A DNA stretch of 64,000 nt from Haematomicrobium sanguinis DSM 21259 (GCF_000688395.1 NZ_JIAG01000001.1:62001-126000), one strand, 5' to 3'; shown: positions 17,676 through 25,701, numbered from the stretch's first letter. Program-made: numbers and translations. The notes: generated by a model not told the origin, from the letters alone.

Positions 17676-18668
17676 GTGCAATCATCCGCCCTCATCAAAG
17701 TCGTCGCCGCATGGCTGCTGGCGCTCATGGTGCTCATCGCGGGGTTTGTGCTCACGGTCGTGGTTCTGAACTCCAACGTGTTCGCGCCCGAGCAGCAGGT
17801 CAAGGACTACATCAAGGCGCTCCAAGAGGGCGACGGCGCCCGCGCGCTCGGGTTGCTCAACGCGAACGTTCCGCAAGGAGACGCCGCGATGCTGAGCGGT
17901 GCCGGGCTGATCGAGGCCACCAAGGGGATTAGCAATATCACGGTGTCGGACGCGCAACCGGCGGGGCCGGATCGGTCCAAGGTGGAGGTCAGCTACGAGG
18001 TTGACGGCAAACAGAAGACCACCGAATTCGCCCTGGAAAAGTCCGGGACGCAGTGGGGGTTTTTCAACACGTGGCGTTTTGTCGAGACCACCTTGCCGAC
18101 CGTCGATGTGCGCGTGGTCAATGAGAATGACGTGGTTGTCAATGGGGTCCGCATGAATGCGCCGGAGGGTGTCACCCACTTTCCGGTGTTTTACCCGGCC
18201 GTGTACACCGCAGAGTTTTCTAGCAAGTTTTTTGAGGGCGAACCGCGCAACGTGGCGGTGACCTCGCGGCAAGATAGCAAGCTCAGTATCAATATCACCC
18301 CGGCGCCGACACAGGCGTTGACGGACGCGGTGTCGCAGAAGATCAATGCGTACCTGGATGAGTGCGCCACGCAACAGGTGCTTGCGCCCAGCAATTGCCC
18401 GTTTCAGGCCTCGGTGGAGCGGATCAAAAATGGCGCTCCGATTAAGTGGACCATCGACACCTATCCGACGGTGACCATTGAACCGGCCAACGGGGGCTGG
18501 GCGATTAAACCGTTGTCTGGCACGGCGCGCCTGACCACCATGTCGATCGATTTGTTCACCGGCGCAGAGGTGCCGGTCGATCAGGAAGTGCCGTTCGGTT
18601 TTGACGCGACCATGAATATCACCGACACCGAAGTGAGTGTTACCCCGGTCATCAATTTCGCGCGGTAG
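17676..18668 (+). CDS. Membrane-anchored extracytoplasmic protein, unknown function
   Basis: A 330-residue protein with one N-terminal membrane segment (residues 7-31, WLLALMVLIAGFVLTVVVL) and a long soluble part that should lie outside the membrane. Residues 40-150 look like an NTF2/DUF4878-type fold (VKDYIKALQEGDGARALGLL, later VSYEVDGKQKTTEFALEK), and two Cys near 240-250 could form a disulfide. I do not recognise the family with confidence. The start is GTG at 17676, a few bases after a TAGCCT -10-like element, so the mRNA may be leaderless. Confidence 0.75.
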   Translation: MQSSALIKVVAAWLLALMVLIAGFVLTVVVLNSNVFAPEQQVKDYIKALQEGDGARALGLLNANVPQGDAAMLSGAGLIEATKGISNITVSDAQPAGPDRSKVEVSYEVDGKQKTTEFALEKSGTQWGFFNTWRFVETTLPTVDVRVVNENDVVVNGVRMNAPEGVTHFPVFYPAVYTAEFSSKFFEGEPRNVAVTSRQDSKLSINITPAPTQALTDAVSQKINAYLDECATQQVLAPSNCPFQASVERIKNGAPIKWTIDTYPTVTIEPANGGWAIKPLSGTARLTTMSIDLFTGAEVPVDQEVPFGFDATMNITDTEVSVTPVINFAR

Positions 18669-18742
18669 CCTGAAATTCGACATGCTGTAGAAGTGCGCGT
18701 TTAATGGCACTTGTACCCTCCCCCTTTTTCCAAGGAATCACC

Positions 18743-19357
18743 ATGACTCGCAGAACCATCCGCCTCGCGCGCGGTTGGGCTGCCGCAGGCGCCGCCACGC
18801 TGTTGGCCGCTGCCTCCCACGTCATTGGTGGCGGAGAGGTGCCCAATCTTCTCGTGTCCCTCTTTGCTCTTGCGATTTCCGGCGCCGTCTGTGTTGCGCT
18901 GGCCGGCAAAGTGCTCTCCTGGTGGCGGCTCGGGGTTGCGGTGGCGCTCTCACAAGGGCTGTACCACGGTCTCTTTGCCTTGGCCGGATGTGCGCCCTCT
19001 GGCGCGTCAAGTGTGACGATGGTCGGCGGACATGCCGGGCACGGCGGACAACTCGTGGTGGATTCCACCGCGGCTGCCTTGAGCCACGGCGGGAATTCCA
19101 TGCTCTTTGCGCACGCGGTGGCCGCGGTTCTGACCATCCTCATTCTGCGCCGCGGCGAGGTCGCCGGCGTGGTGTTGCTAGACTCCATCGCCCTCAAGGT
19201 GCGGGCCCTGTTCGCGCCGATTTCGCCGGTGCTGGGCGCCCCGCTGCGGCGAGTCCGCAGCACCGCCTTCGGTGTCCCCAAAATTTCCCAGGCCCTCGAT
19301 TACCTTGCTAGCGCTCATCCGCACCGGGGCCCACCGCTGTCCCTCGCCGCGATCTAA
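18743..19357 (+). CDS. Membrane protein of the copper/haem cluster
   Basis: A 204-residue protein with about four or five hydrophobic segments and a His/Gly-rich loop (VGGHAGHGGQ near residues 95-104, then LSHGGNSMLFAHA) that could bind a metal. It precedes CopC and PCu(A)C genes, so a role in copper handling is likely by context only. ATG 18743 has AAGGA upstream; an upstream start at 18704 lacks a ribosome-binding site. The C-terminal 50 residues are basic and hydrophilic. Confidence 0.7.
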   Translation: MTRRTIRLARGWAAAGAATLLAAASHVIGGGEVPNLLVSLFALAISGAVCVALAGKVLSWWRLGVAVALSQGLYHGLFALAGCAPSGASSVTMVGGHAGHGGQLVVDSTAAALSHGGNSMLFAHAVAAVLTILILRRGEVAGVVLLDSIALKVRALFAPISPVLGAPLRRVRSTAFGVPKISQALDYLASAHPHRGPPLSLAAI

Positions 19358-19452
19358 AAGCACCCGCACTCTCTTGGGCAATCTCGCCCCTGGAAGTGAT
19401 GGGTCGATGCGCGGCTGAGCACGCACACCACCATTACTTCTAAGGATGAGTC

Positions 19453-20088
19453 ATGACTTTTGCTGCCCCGAAAATGTGGCGGTCAACGGCGATTGCCGCC
19501 GCAGTTGCATTGCTAATTGCCGTTCTGGGCGCGTTTATCGCTGCACCGCGCGCCTCCGCGCACGACCAGTTGATCAAGCAAACGCCCGGTGCCGCCGAAC
19601 AGTTGAAGGCCGCCCCGACTGAAATCACCTTGACCTTCAGCGCTAGTTTGCTAGACCTTGGCAACGAAATTCGGGTGCTGGATCCGCAGGGCAATAATGT
19701 TGCCGAGGGCGCGCCGGTGCAAAACGGCCCGAACCTCACGCAACCGTTGGCACAGGATCTGCCCGATGGCCTCTACGAGGTCCGTTGGCGTGTGGTTTCC
19801 AGTGATGGGCACCCCATCAGTGACAGCTACACCTTCTCGATTGGTGATGCGGCCCCAACCCCGAGCGGTCAGGCAAGTCTGGCCGCGCCGACCGTGGCCG
19901 CGCAGTCCGCTGCCCCGGACGCGCCGAGCGCACAAGGCGCACAGGGTGAGTCCGCCTCCGATCAGAACGCACAAGACGGTGCGGGCGACCTCACGTGGTT
20001 GTGGATCATCCTTGGCGCACTGGGCGGAGCCGTCATTTACGGTCTGGTCCTGGTGGCGAACCGTGCTCGCAAAGCAAGCAAGAACTAA
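19453..20088 (+). CDS. CopC/YobA-type secreted copper-binding protein
   Basis: A 211-residue exported protein. A signal peptide (about residues 1-36) ends at SAHDQ, giving the mature N-terminal His that binds Cu(II) in CopC proteins. The CopC core follows: PTEITLTFSASL near 56, EVRWRVVSSDGHPISDSYTF near 110-130 with the second His ligand. After an Ala/Pro-rich linker comes a C-terminal membrane helix (WLWIILGALGGAVIYGLVL) and a basic tail, so it is anchored to the membrane by its C terminus. It sits in a row with PCu(A)C, DyP and PepSY genes. Confidence 0.88.
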   Translation: MTFAAPKMWRSTAIAAAVALLIAVLGAFIAAPRASAHDQLIKQTPGAAEQLKAAPTEITLTFSASLLDLGNEIRVLDPQGNNVAEGAPVQNGPNLTQPLAQDLPDGLYEVRWRVVSSDGHPISDSYTFSIGDAAPTPSGQASLAAPTVAAQSAAPDAPSAQGAQGESASDQNAQDGAGDLTWLWIILGALGGAVIYGLVLVANRARKASKN

Positions 20089-20137
20089 AACCGACTTTTA
20101 TGTTCCGGTGCCTCGCGCCCGGAAAATCAGGAGAATC

Positions 20138-20767
20138 ATGAAGAAGCGTTCCGCTTTCACCTTTATTACTGCTATTGCCCTGACCGCGGGCCTCACCGCA
20201 TGCGGCAACTCGGGGGGATCCGGCGATAACGCCAGCCCCTCGGCGAGCGCGCCCGCAAGCACCCAGGCAGAGACCTCTACCCCCGATCCCAGCATGTCCA
20301 TGAGCGGCATGGACGGCATGAACATGGGCACCCAGGACCCCTCCATTGCAGCCCTTGACGGCAGCGCCGGCACCATTGACGGGCTGGAAATCCAGGATCC
20401 CTGGACCAAGGCCGCCGATTCCGGCATGAGCGCCACCTTCGGCGTGGTCAAAAACACCAGCGGAAAGGACATCACGATCGTCAAGGCCGAGTCCGCTGTG
20501 TCCCCGATGCTGGAATTGCATGAAACCGTGATGGGTTCCAACGGCCAAATGCAGATGCGTCCCAAGGAAGGCGGCTTCACGATCAAGGCCGGCGAGTCCC
20601 TCGAGCTCAAGCCCGGCGGCAACCACTTGATGATCATGGACATCCCGAAGCCGTTGAAGGCCGGTGCGGAAAACACCTTCACCTTCATCAGCAACGACAA
20701 CAAGAAGTTCGAGTTCACCGCCGTCGTCAAGGACTTCGCCGGCGCGAACGAGAACTACGTCCCGTAA
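20138..20767 (+). CDS. PCu(A)C copper chaperone lipoprotein
   Basis: A 209-residue lipoprotein with lipobox LTAC near residue 22 and a Ser/Pro/Met-rich spacer (MSMSGMDGMNMG near 57-68). The PCu(A)C domain (about residues 85-205) has the copper ligand pattern His-x-Met ... Met ... His-x-Met: LELHETVMGSNGQMQM and GGNHLMIM. Proteins of this family carry Cu(I) to cytochrome oxidase or other periplasmic sites. The ATG is preceded by CAGGAG. It is 49 bp from copC and 2 bp from the DyP gene. Confidence 0.9.
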   Translation: MKKRSAFTFITAIALTAGLTACGNSGGSGDNASPSASAPASTQAETSTPDPSMSMSGMDGMNMGTQDPSIAALDGSAGTIDGLEIQDPWTKAADSGMSATFGVVKNTSGKDITIVKAESAVSPMLELHETVMGSNGQMQMRPKEGGFTIKAGESLELKPGGNHLMIMDIPKPLKAGAENTFTFISNDNKKFEFTAVVKDFAGANENYVP

Positions 20768-20769
20768 CC

Positions 20770-22011
20770 ATGAGCACCCCCACAGAACCCGAAAACACGG
20801 AACAAGAGTCCACGGGTACTGCGCGGCGCCACCTCCTCATCGGTGGCGCCGCGGCCGGGGTCGGTGCGGCCGCGGTGGCTGGCTATCAATTCCTTGGCCG
20901 CCGCGACGAATCCACCCCGGAGGCACACACCGTGCCCGCCGGACTCAGCACGGTCCCCTATTACGGTGCTCGCCAGGCGGGAATTACGACGGCGGCCCAA
21001 GCCGAGGGCGTCTTTCTCGCCTTGAATTTCAACAAGGGTGTCGACAAGAAATCGCTGGGCAGGTTCATGAGTTTGCTCACCGATGATGCCGCGAAGTTGA
21101 CTCAGGGCGAGGGCGCACTGGCCGATACCGAACCGGAGTTGGCGTACACCCCGGCGAACCTGACCATCACCTTTGGTTTTGGGCCACGGTTCTTTGAGAT
21201 TGCCGGGGCCAAAAAGCCCTCGTGGCTCAAGCCGCTTCCGGCCTACGGCATCGACCGGCTGGACCCGAAATTCTGCGATGGCGACCTGTTGGTGCAGATT
21301 TGCGGCGACGATCCGCTGAGTGTTTCGCACGCCTTGCGGATGATCCAGAAGGACTCCCGCACGTTCGCGTCGGTGGCCTGGACGCAGCGCGGTTTCCGCC
21401 GCGCCGCCGGGTCCGCGCGCCCCAAGACCACGATGCGCAATCTCTTTGGCCAGCTCGATGGCACTGCCAACCCCGAGCTCGGCACCGAGGAGAACGAGCA
21501 AGTCGTGTGGGGCCGCGAGGAAATCCCGGCGTGGATCGAGAACGGTACCTCGCTGGTGATCCGGCGTATCGAAATGAACCTGGACAAGTGGGATGAGCTC
21601 GATAAGGAGGGCCGCGGCGAGTCCATCGGCCGCCGACTCGACAATGGCGCCCCGCTGACCGGCACACAGGAAACCGATGAACCGGATTTCGAAGCGAAAA
21701 ACCCGGTCGGGTTCCCGGTAATCGCGGACTTCGCTCATATTCGGCGTGCCCGCCCGGAGGACCCCAAGGTCCGTATTTTCCGGCGCGGATACAACTATGA
21801 CGAGCGCTCCAGTGGACCGAGTGTGTCCAATTCCGGGCTCATTTTTGCCTCCTATCAAGCGGATGTGGATAAGCAGTTCACTCCCATTCAGGACAGCTTG
21901 GACAAACTCGACCTGCTGAACCAGTGGACCACGCCGATCGGTTCGGCCGTCTTCGCGATCCCGCCGGGATGCCAAGAGGGCGAATTCATCGGCCAGAGCC
22001 TGCTCGCTTAA
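20770..22011 (+). CDS. Dyp-type haem peroxidase, Tat-exported
   Basis: A 413-residue DyP peroxidase. Residues 18-45 form a Tat-type signal (ARRHLLIGGAAAGVGAAAVA). The catalytic motif GxxDG is present as GQLDGTANP near residue 234 and the proximal haem His lies in FAHIRRARP near residue 323. It resembles the EfeB branch. Here it lies between a PCu(A)C lipoprotein and a PepSY membrane protein, not beside EfeU or EfeO, so its physiological partner may be copper or haem handling in the cell envelope rather than the EfeUOB iron system. The ATG is 2 bp after the previous stop. Confidence 0.92.
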   Translation: MSTPTEPENTEQESTGTARRHLLIGGAAAGVGAAAVAGYQFLGRRDESTPEAHTVPAGLSTVPYYGARQAGITTAAQAEGVFLALNFNKGVDKKSLGRFMSLLTDDAAKLTQGEGALADTEPELAYTPANLTITFGFGPRFFEIAGAKKPSWLKPLPAYGIDRLDPKFCDGDLLVQICGDDPLSVSHALRMIQKDSRTFASVAWTQRGFRRAAGSARPKTTMRNLFGQLDGTANPELGTEENEQVVWGREEIPAWIENGTSLVIRRIEMNLDKWDELDKEGRGESIGRRLDNGAPLTGTQETDEPDFEAKNPVGFPVIADFAHIRRARPEDPKVRIFRRGYNYDERSSGPSVSNSGLIFASYQADVDKQFTPIQDSLDKLDLLNQWTTPIGSAVFAIPPGCQEGEFIGQSLLA

Positions 22012-22040
22012 CCACGGCCCTTCCCCACAAGGACTTTTTC

Positions 22041-23567
22041 ATGACCACTACCCAAATGCCCCCTGCCCAAAAACCGGCGCCGCCCGCACCAAAACAAGCC
22101 CACCGAAAGTGGCTTGTGGCGATGGCTCGTCGGCTCCACTTCTATGCCGCGATTCTGGTTGGCCCGTTCATCCTGGTCTCGGCGATCACCGGGACCCTGT
22201 ATGCGATAGGCCCAAACCTGGACCGGTTAGCCTACGCCGATCAGGTCTACGCGGACTCCACGGCAACTAACTACACGCTCGCCGAGCAGATCGACGCGGC
22301 CGTCGCCTACCGCGGCTACGACGAAAACCCCACCGGCGTCCGTCCAGCCCCCGCGCCCGGGGAGAACACCCGCGTGCTCTTCAACGACGATTCTGTCCCG
22401 GACGGTTATCAGCTCGCGGTGTTTGTCGACCCGTCGACCGGCGAGGTCGCGGGCACGCTGCCGTCCTATTCGACCAACAACAACCTGCCCATTTCCGCCT
22501 TCCTCTCCAAATTCCACACGAACCTGGGGCTCGGGCCCATCGGCAACCTTTATAGCGAGGTTGCCGCATCCTGGATGTGGGTCATAGTGCTCGCCGGGCT
22601 TGTGTTGTGGTGGTTTTCCCCGCGCAGGAAGCGCCGGAAGAACGACGGCGTTGCCTCCTCCCCGAGCGCGGCCCGGGTTGGGAGCGGGGCTGGTAAAGTT
22701 CCCACCCCCGAAGCTGGTGCTGGTATGCAGCGCAAGGGCAGGTGGACGCGAAAGTGGTTTGCCCGTAAACACATGATGGTGGGACTCGCGGTTTCTGTAG
22801 TCGCACTCGGTTTGTCTGCGACGGGTCTCACTTGGTCGACTTTCGCTGGCGACAATATTTCTCAGTTGCGCCAGGGCGCCTCCTGGGTCGCGCCAAAGCT
22901 GAATTCAGTCCAGCCCGGGAGCGACGCGCAGGAGGTAGCACCGAATCCTCATGCCGAGCACGGTGCGAGCATGGGCACCGGGAAGACCGCCGCTCCCTTC
23001 CCTGGCGCGGTATATCAGTCGGTCCTCGATGTGGCCCGCGCCAACGGCATTAAAGCGGACAAACTGGAAATCAAACCGGGCGCGCCGGGTGAAACGTTCA
23101 CGGTCGTTGAGCAGGGACGCACTTGGCCCGCGCAAGCGGATTCGATCGCGATTGACGCGTTCAGCGGCCAAGTTGTCGATTACGTCAGTTTCGATCGCGA
23201 CTATCCCTTCGGCGCGAAGCTCTCCCGCTGGGGCATCGACGCGCACATGGGGAACCTTTTCGGCTGGGTCAATCAGTGGGTCTTGATTCTGACGGGGATT
23301 GGCCTGACCGGGATGGTCATCATGGGTTACATCATGTGGATCAAGCGACGCCCCACGCGCGGCACCGCCTGGGTTGGAGCGCCCTTCCCGCGTGGCGCGC
23401 TTCGCCAGGCGCCTAAGCCTCTGGTGGTGATTGGGGGACTCTTGCTCGTGGGGCTCGGGATCTTCCTGCCAGTATTCGGTGTCACGCTCGCGGCGTTTCT
23501 GCTGGTCGACGTGATCGTCGCAGCCGTCAAGCGGAATCGCATGAAAGGCACGTTCGTAAACTCATAA
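22041..23567 (+). CDS. PepSY-associated transmembrane protein
   Basis: A 508-residue membrane protein of the PepSY-TM family. The pattern is RRLHFYAAILVGPFILVSAITG near residue 29 (first helix, with a conserved His), an extracytoplasmic PepSY region, FLSKFHTNLGLG near 155 with a His, a helix ending LVLWWFSPRRKR, a second extracytoplasmic PepSY region (about 300-390), and two or three C-terminal helices. Related proteins include ferric reductase-like and siderophore-reduction factors. Its place after the DyP and copper genes suggests a redox or metal role. ATG 22041 follows an AAGGA 9 bp upstream. A hairpin terminator follows 42 bp after the stop. Confidence 0.88.
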   Translation: MTTTQMPPAQKPAPPAPKQAHRKWLVAMARRLHFYAAILVGPFILVSAITGTLYAIGPNLDRLAYADQVYADSTATNYTLAEQIDAAVAYRGYDENPTGVRPAPAPGENTRVLFNDDSVPDGYQLAVFVDPSTGEVAGTLPSYSTNNNLPISAFLSKFHTNLGLGPIGNLYSEVAASWMWVIVLAGLVLWWFSPRRKRRKNDGVASSPSAARVGSGAGKVPTPEAGAGMQRKGRWTRKWFARKHMMVGLAVSVVALGLSATGLTWSTFAGDNISQLRQGASWVAPKLNSVQPGSDAQEVAPNPHAEHGASMGTGKTAAPFPGAVYQSVLDVARANGIKADKLEIKPGAPGETFTVVEQGRTWPAQADSIAIDAFSGQVVDYVSFDRDYPFGAKLSRWGIDAHMGNLFGWVNQWVLILTGIGLTGMVIMGYIMWIKRRPTRGTAWVGAPFPRGALRQAPKPLVVIGGLLLVGLGIFLPVFGVTLAAFLLVDVIVAAVKRNRMKGTFVNS

Positions 23568-23609
23568 TAATTGCGAATATGGCACTTAGATACTTGCCTT
23601 AAGTGCACT

Positions 23610-23647
23610 GTGGCGGAGGAATGGCGACGAGCCGTTTCCTCCGCCAC
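23610..23647 (+). terminator. Intrinsic terminator after the PepSY gene
   Basis: Perfect 12-bp arms GTGGCGGAGGAA (23610-23621) and TTCCTCCGCCAC (23636-23647) around a 14-nt loop, followed by TTTCG. It closes the copper/haem cluster. Confidence 0.8.
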
Positions 23648-23864
23648 TTTCGTACTCAATAAATTACACAAATATATGGTGTGCAGCGCCGGTTCGGGAA
23701 GTTATTTGCCATTTTCGCGCGGGGGGCGCCCGTGATGTTCACGAGGGCGACAGCTTGTTTGCAACCGTTCTTGGCTCCGGTCTGCCGAACGACCGCCTTG
23801 AGCCCCACGACCCCGCGCATCGAACCGTCGTTCCTACCGACTTCGCCACCAGCACCAGCACCCC

Positions 23865-23900
23865 TGCGCTCTTGCGCTCTTGCGCTCTTGCGCTCTTGCG
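23865..23900. repeat. Octanucleotide tandem repeat (TGCGCTCT, 4.5 copies)
   Basis: Four exact copies of TGCGCTCT followed by TGCG. It lies in the 500-bp gene-free stretch 23568-24067, which otherwise holds the PepSY terminator, an AT-richer patch near 23655, and the start of the DUF222 repeat at 23944. I see no convincing gene across it. Confidence 0.9.
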
Positions 23901-23943
23901 CCACCGTACGCCCGCACCTGGATTGTGCGTGCCTGCATAAACG

Positions 23944-24242
23944 GAAATTGGGCGTGGTGTGTCGGGCGGGCGGGGTGTTATTTGTACTGCACAGTCGATT
24001 TGGAAAAATAGGCCTGTAATGTTGATTTTCGCTAGGTCATGTCCTTGCCCGAGAGTAAAATTATGGTATGGACAACGAATTCACCGGATCCCCGGATCCA
24101 CTGGACAGGAAGAACGCACCCGCTGCGCCCTCGCCTGGTTCGTTGCCCGCCACACCCGTGGATGAGGACAGCATGGGTGCACGGGTTCACGTGCTCACCG
24201 ATCAGCTGCTGGCCCTGACCCGGGAACTGACGAACCAAGGGG
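23944..24242 (+). repeat. Direct repeat copy 1 (5' part of DUF222-HNH gene and its promoter region)
   Basis: This 299-bp block is repeated at 60898-61196 in the same orientation, with about three differing bases. It includes about 124 bp upstream of the start codon and about 175 bp of coding sequence. Identity stops at 24242, about 10 bp before a long palindrome begins. Confidence 0.95.
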
Positions 24243-24265
24243 CCACTCCTTGCCCGTCTATGTAG
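24068..24265 (+). pseudogene. Truncated 5' copy of the DUF222-HNH (13E12 family) gene
   Basis: The first 58 residues match the N terminus of the full gene at 61022 (MDNEFTGSPDPLDRK onward). After TNQG the frame runs into unrelated sequence and stops within 7 codons (ATPCPSM). None of the DUF222 core and no HNH motif is present, so this is a remnant. The break falls at the edge of the 24253-24320 palindrome. Confidence 0.9.
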
Positions 24266-24320
24266 CGCGACACGCCGAGGAAACACGTGTTTCCTCGGCG
24301 TGTCGCGCTACATAGACGGG
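24253..24320. repeat. 68-bp perfect palindrome
   Basis: Arms 24253-24286 and 24287-24320 are 34-bp exact reverse complements with no loop; the centre is AAACACGTGTTT. Imperfect pairing extends outward (CCTTG / GGAGG). The arm contains the core GCGCGACACGCCG also found in the palindrome at 17563-17632. It lies between the truncated DUF222 copy and the 3' end of the minus-strand GNAT gene, and could terminate transcription from both sides. Confidence 0.95.
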
Positions 24321-24324
24321 GAGG

Positions 24325-25404
24325 CTAGAGCTTTTTCTGCCAGGCGCCTTCGTAACCGTCCGGAACAAAACCCATCGCGATATTGATGCCGAGCATGTGA
24401 TCGTTCTCTTGCGCGTTCCACGTGTAAATGCGTTTGACGTCGCTCCACCGATTGAGCGCGGCGGTGAGGTTCGCGGTCTTCATCCACATGCCAAGGGCGT
24501 GACCACGATGCGCCTTGAGCACAATCGTGGTGTCTTGGAAGAGCACGTTGGTGTCCTTCTCATTGCGCGAAAGCTTGGTGAACCCCGCCATGTCACCGGT
24601 TTCCCGGTCCACGGCGGCGGTCACCACCGAACGCCATCCGCCCTTGGATTCGAGTTCTTCACCCTTGCGCATGCGTTCGGCGTCGTAAACGGTTTCGGAC
24701 ATTTCGAAGTCGCCTTGCGGGGCGTCGGTGCTCATTTTTTGCTCGCAAAGCGCGTAATCGTCGATGAGTTCGTCCGGGCAGCGGTCCTCCCACGTGACAA
24801 TGCGGTATTTAGCGCTGCCCTTGGCCGCGGCGCTCTCCTCTAACTCGGCCAGCTTGGCTTTGTCCACGGGTGTTGCCAGCAGGCTCATGCGCTCGACCTG
24901 CGTGAGCTCGAACCCCTGAGCAACACAGAACTGGACACCGGAGAACACAAGCGGAAGCTCGCCCACGCCATTGCTGGCGGGTAGCGTCTCGGGAGCGTCC
25001 TCGACCGGAGGACCGCCCACCCAGCCAGAGAGAAGTCGACGCGAATTCTCTTTTGCATAGCCCTCGATGGCGGCGTAGAGCTGAGAGCCGTAACCCTTTC
25101 GCTGGTGGTCCGGGTGCACCGTGAGATAGAGGTTCGCGCTGTCCAGGTTGTCGGTCAATGGCAGTCGCGCGGTGCCGAAGGCGACAATCTCGCCGTCCAG
25201 CTTGCCGACGAACAGACCCACCTCACGATACTCATTGCTGGTACGCATCTCCAACGCCGACGCATCGGAGGAGTTGAAGTCGGGACGGCCCCACTCCTGC
25301 TCGGTGACCAGGTTCTCCAAGGCGTTCGCCGCAAGGAAGTCTTGGGTGCCTGCGCCCTCCAGAGTGGCGGGTGCATGAATCCGCTCGATCGTGAAATTGC
25401 TCAT
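24325..25404 (-). CDS. Tandem GNAT-fold N-acetyltransferase
   Basis: A 359-residue protein with two GNAT-like halves. The first (about residues 1-160) has a clear acetyl-CoA loop, LTVHPDHQRKGYGSQLY near residue 93. The second (about 190-355) is more diverged, with IVLKAHRGHALGMWMK near 293 in the matching place. The acceptor is not evident. It is not MshD, which is encoded at 55527. ATG 25404 is chosen because the family begins close to FTIERI; the upstream ATG at 25434 adds a poor extension. Its promoter region holds an unusual four-half-site repeat, and the gene ends next to a 68-bp palindrome. Confidence 0.82.
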   Translation of the reverse strand: MSNFTIERIHAPATLEGAGTQDFLAANALENLVTEQEWGRPDFNSSDASALEMRTSNEYREVGLFVGKLDGEIVAFGTARLPLTDNLDSANLYLTVHPDHQRKGYGSQLYAAIEGYAKENSRRLLSGWVGGPPVEDAPETLPASNGVGELPLVFSGVQFCVAQGFELTQVERMSLLATPVDKAKLAELEESAAAKGSAKYRIVTWEDRCPDELIDDYALCEQKMSTDAPQGDFEMSETVYDAERMRKGEELESKGGWRSVVTAAVDRETGDMAGFTKLSRNEKDTNVLFQDTTIVLKAHRGHALGMWMKTANLTAALNRWSDVKRIYTWNAQENDHMLGINIAMGFVPDGYEGAWQKKL

Positions 25405-25455
25405 GATTCCGAGCGTACAGCATGCGATTGGCACCTGCCAATCACATGCGGCCTG

Positions 25456-25535
25456 AACTTATGCCCAACGAGCCAGCGCGTTGCTGAGCATAAGACCTTA
25501 TGCTCACCAAGAGTGCCACGAAATGAGCATAAGTT
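25456..25535. repeat. Nested inverted repeats with four GCATAAG half-sites
   Basis: Inner arms TGAGCATAAG (25485-25494) and CTTATGCTCA (25497-25506) are separated by 2 bp. Outer arms AACTTATGC (25456-25464) and GCATAAGTT (25527-25535) are also exact complements. The block lies 52-131 bp upstream of the GNAT start codon on that gene's template side. It may be a multi-site operator or a cruciform-forming element. Confidence 0.85.
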
Positions 25536-25550
25536 GAGGGTCGCGCCGTG

Positions 25551-25645
25551 GGTCTCGGGGTGGTGGCAGTGGATGGTTGCGGGTCTCAGGGGTGGTGGCA
25601 GTGGATGGTTACGGCACCGGAGGCTAGCGGCAGTGGAGGGTTGCG
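25551..25645. repeat. Three imperfect tandem repeats of about 31-32 bp
   Basis: Units 25551-25581, 25582-25613 and 25614-25645 share GTGGCAGTGGATGGTTGCG-like cores (third unit GCGGCAGTGGAGGGTTGCG). They lie between the nested inverted repeat and the rplA terminator. No coding role is visible. Confidence 0.8.
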
Positions 25646-25650
25646 GCACA

Positions 25651-25689
25651 AGGAAGGGCGCGCCACCGAAACGATGGCGCGCCCTTCCT
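25651..25689 (-). terminator. Terminator hairpin of the rplK-rplA unit
   Basis: Perfect 15-bp arms AGGAAGGGCGCGCCA (25651-25665) and its complement (25675-25689) with a 9-nt loop, located 12 bp beyond the rplA stop on the minus strand. The following bases are T-poor. Confidence 0.8.
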
Positions 25690-25701
25690 GTCGAGGGAAG
25701 A

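Noticed and set aside
23681-24019. Open frames on both strands in the repeat-rich stretch after the PepSY gene
   Set aside because: Both run through the octamer repeat and DUF222 upstream region, have no ribosome-binding site and no recognisable protein.
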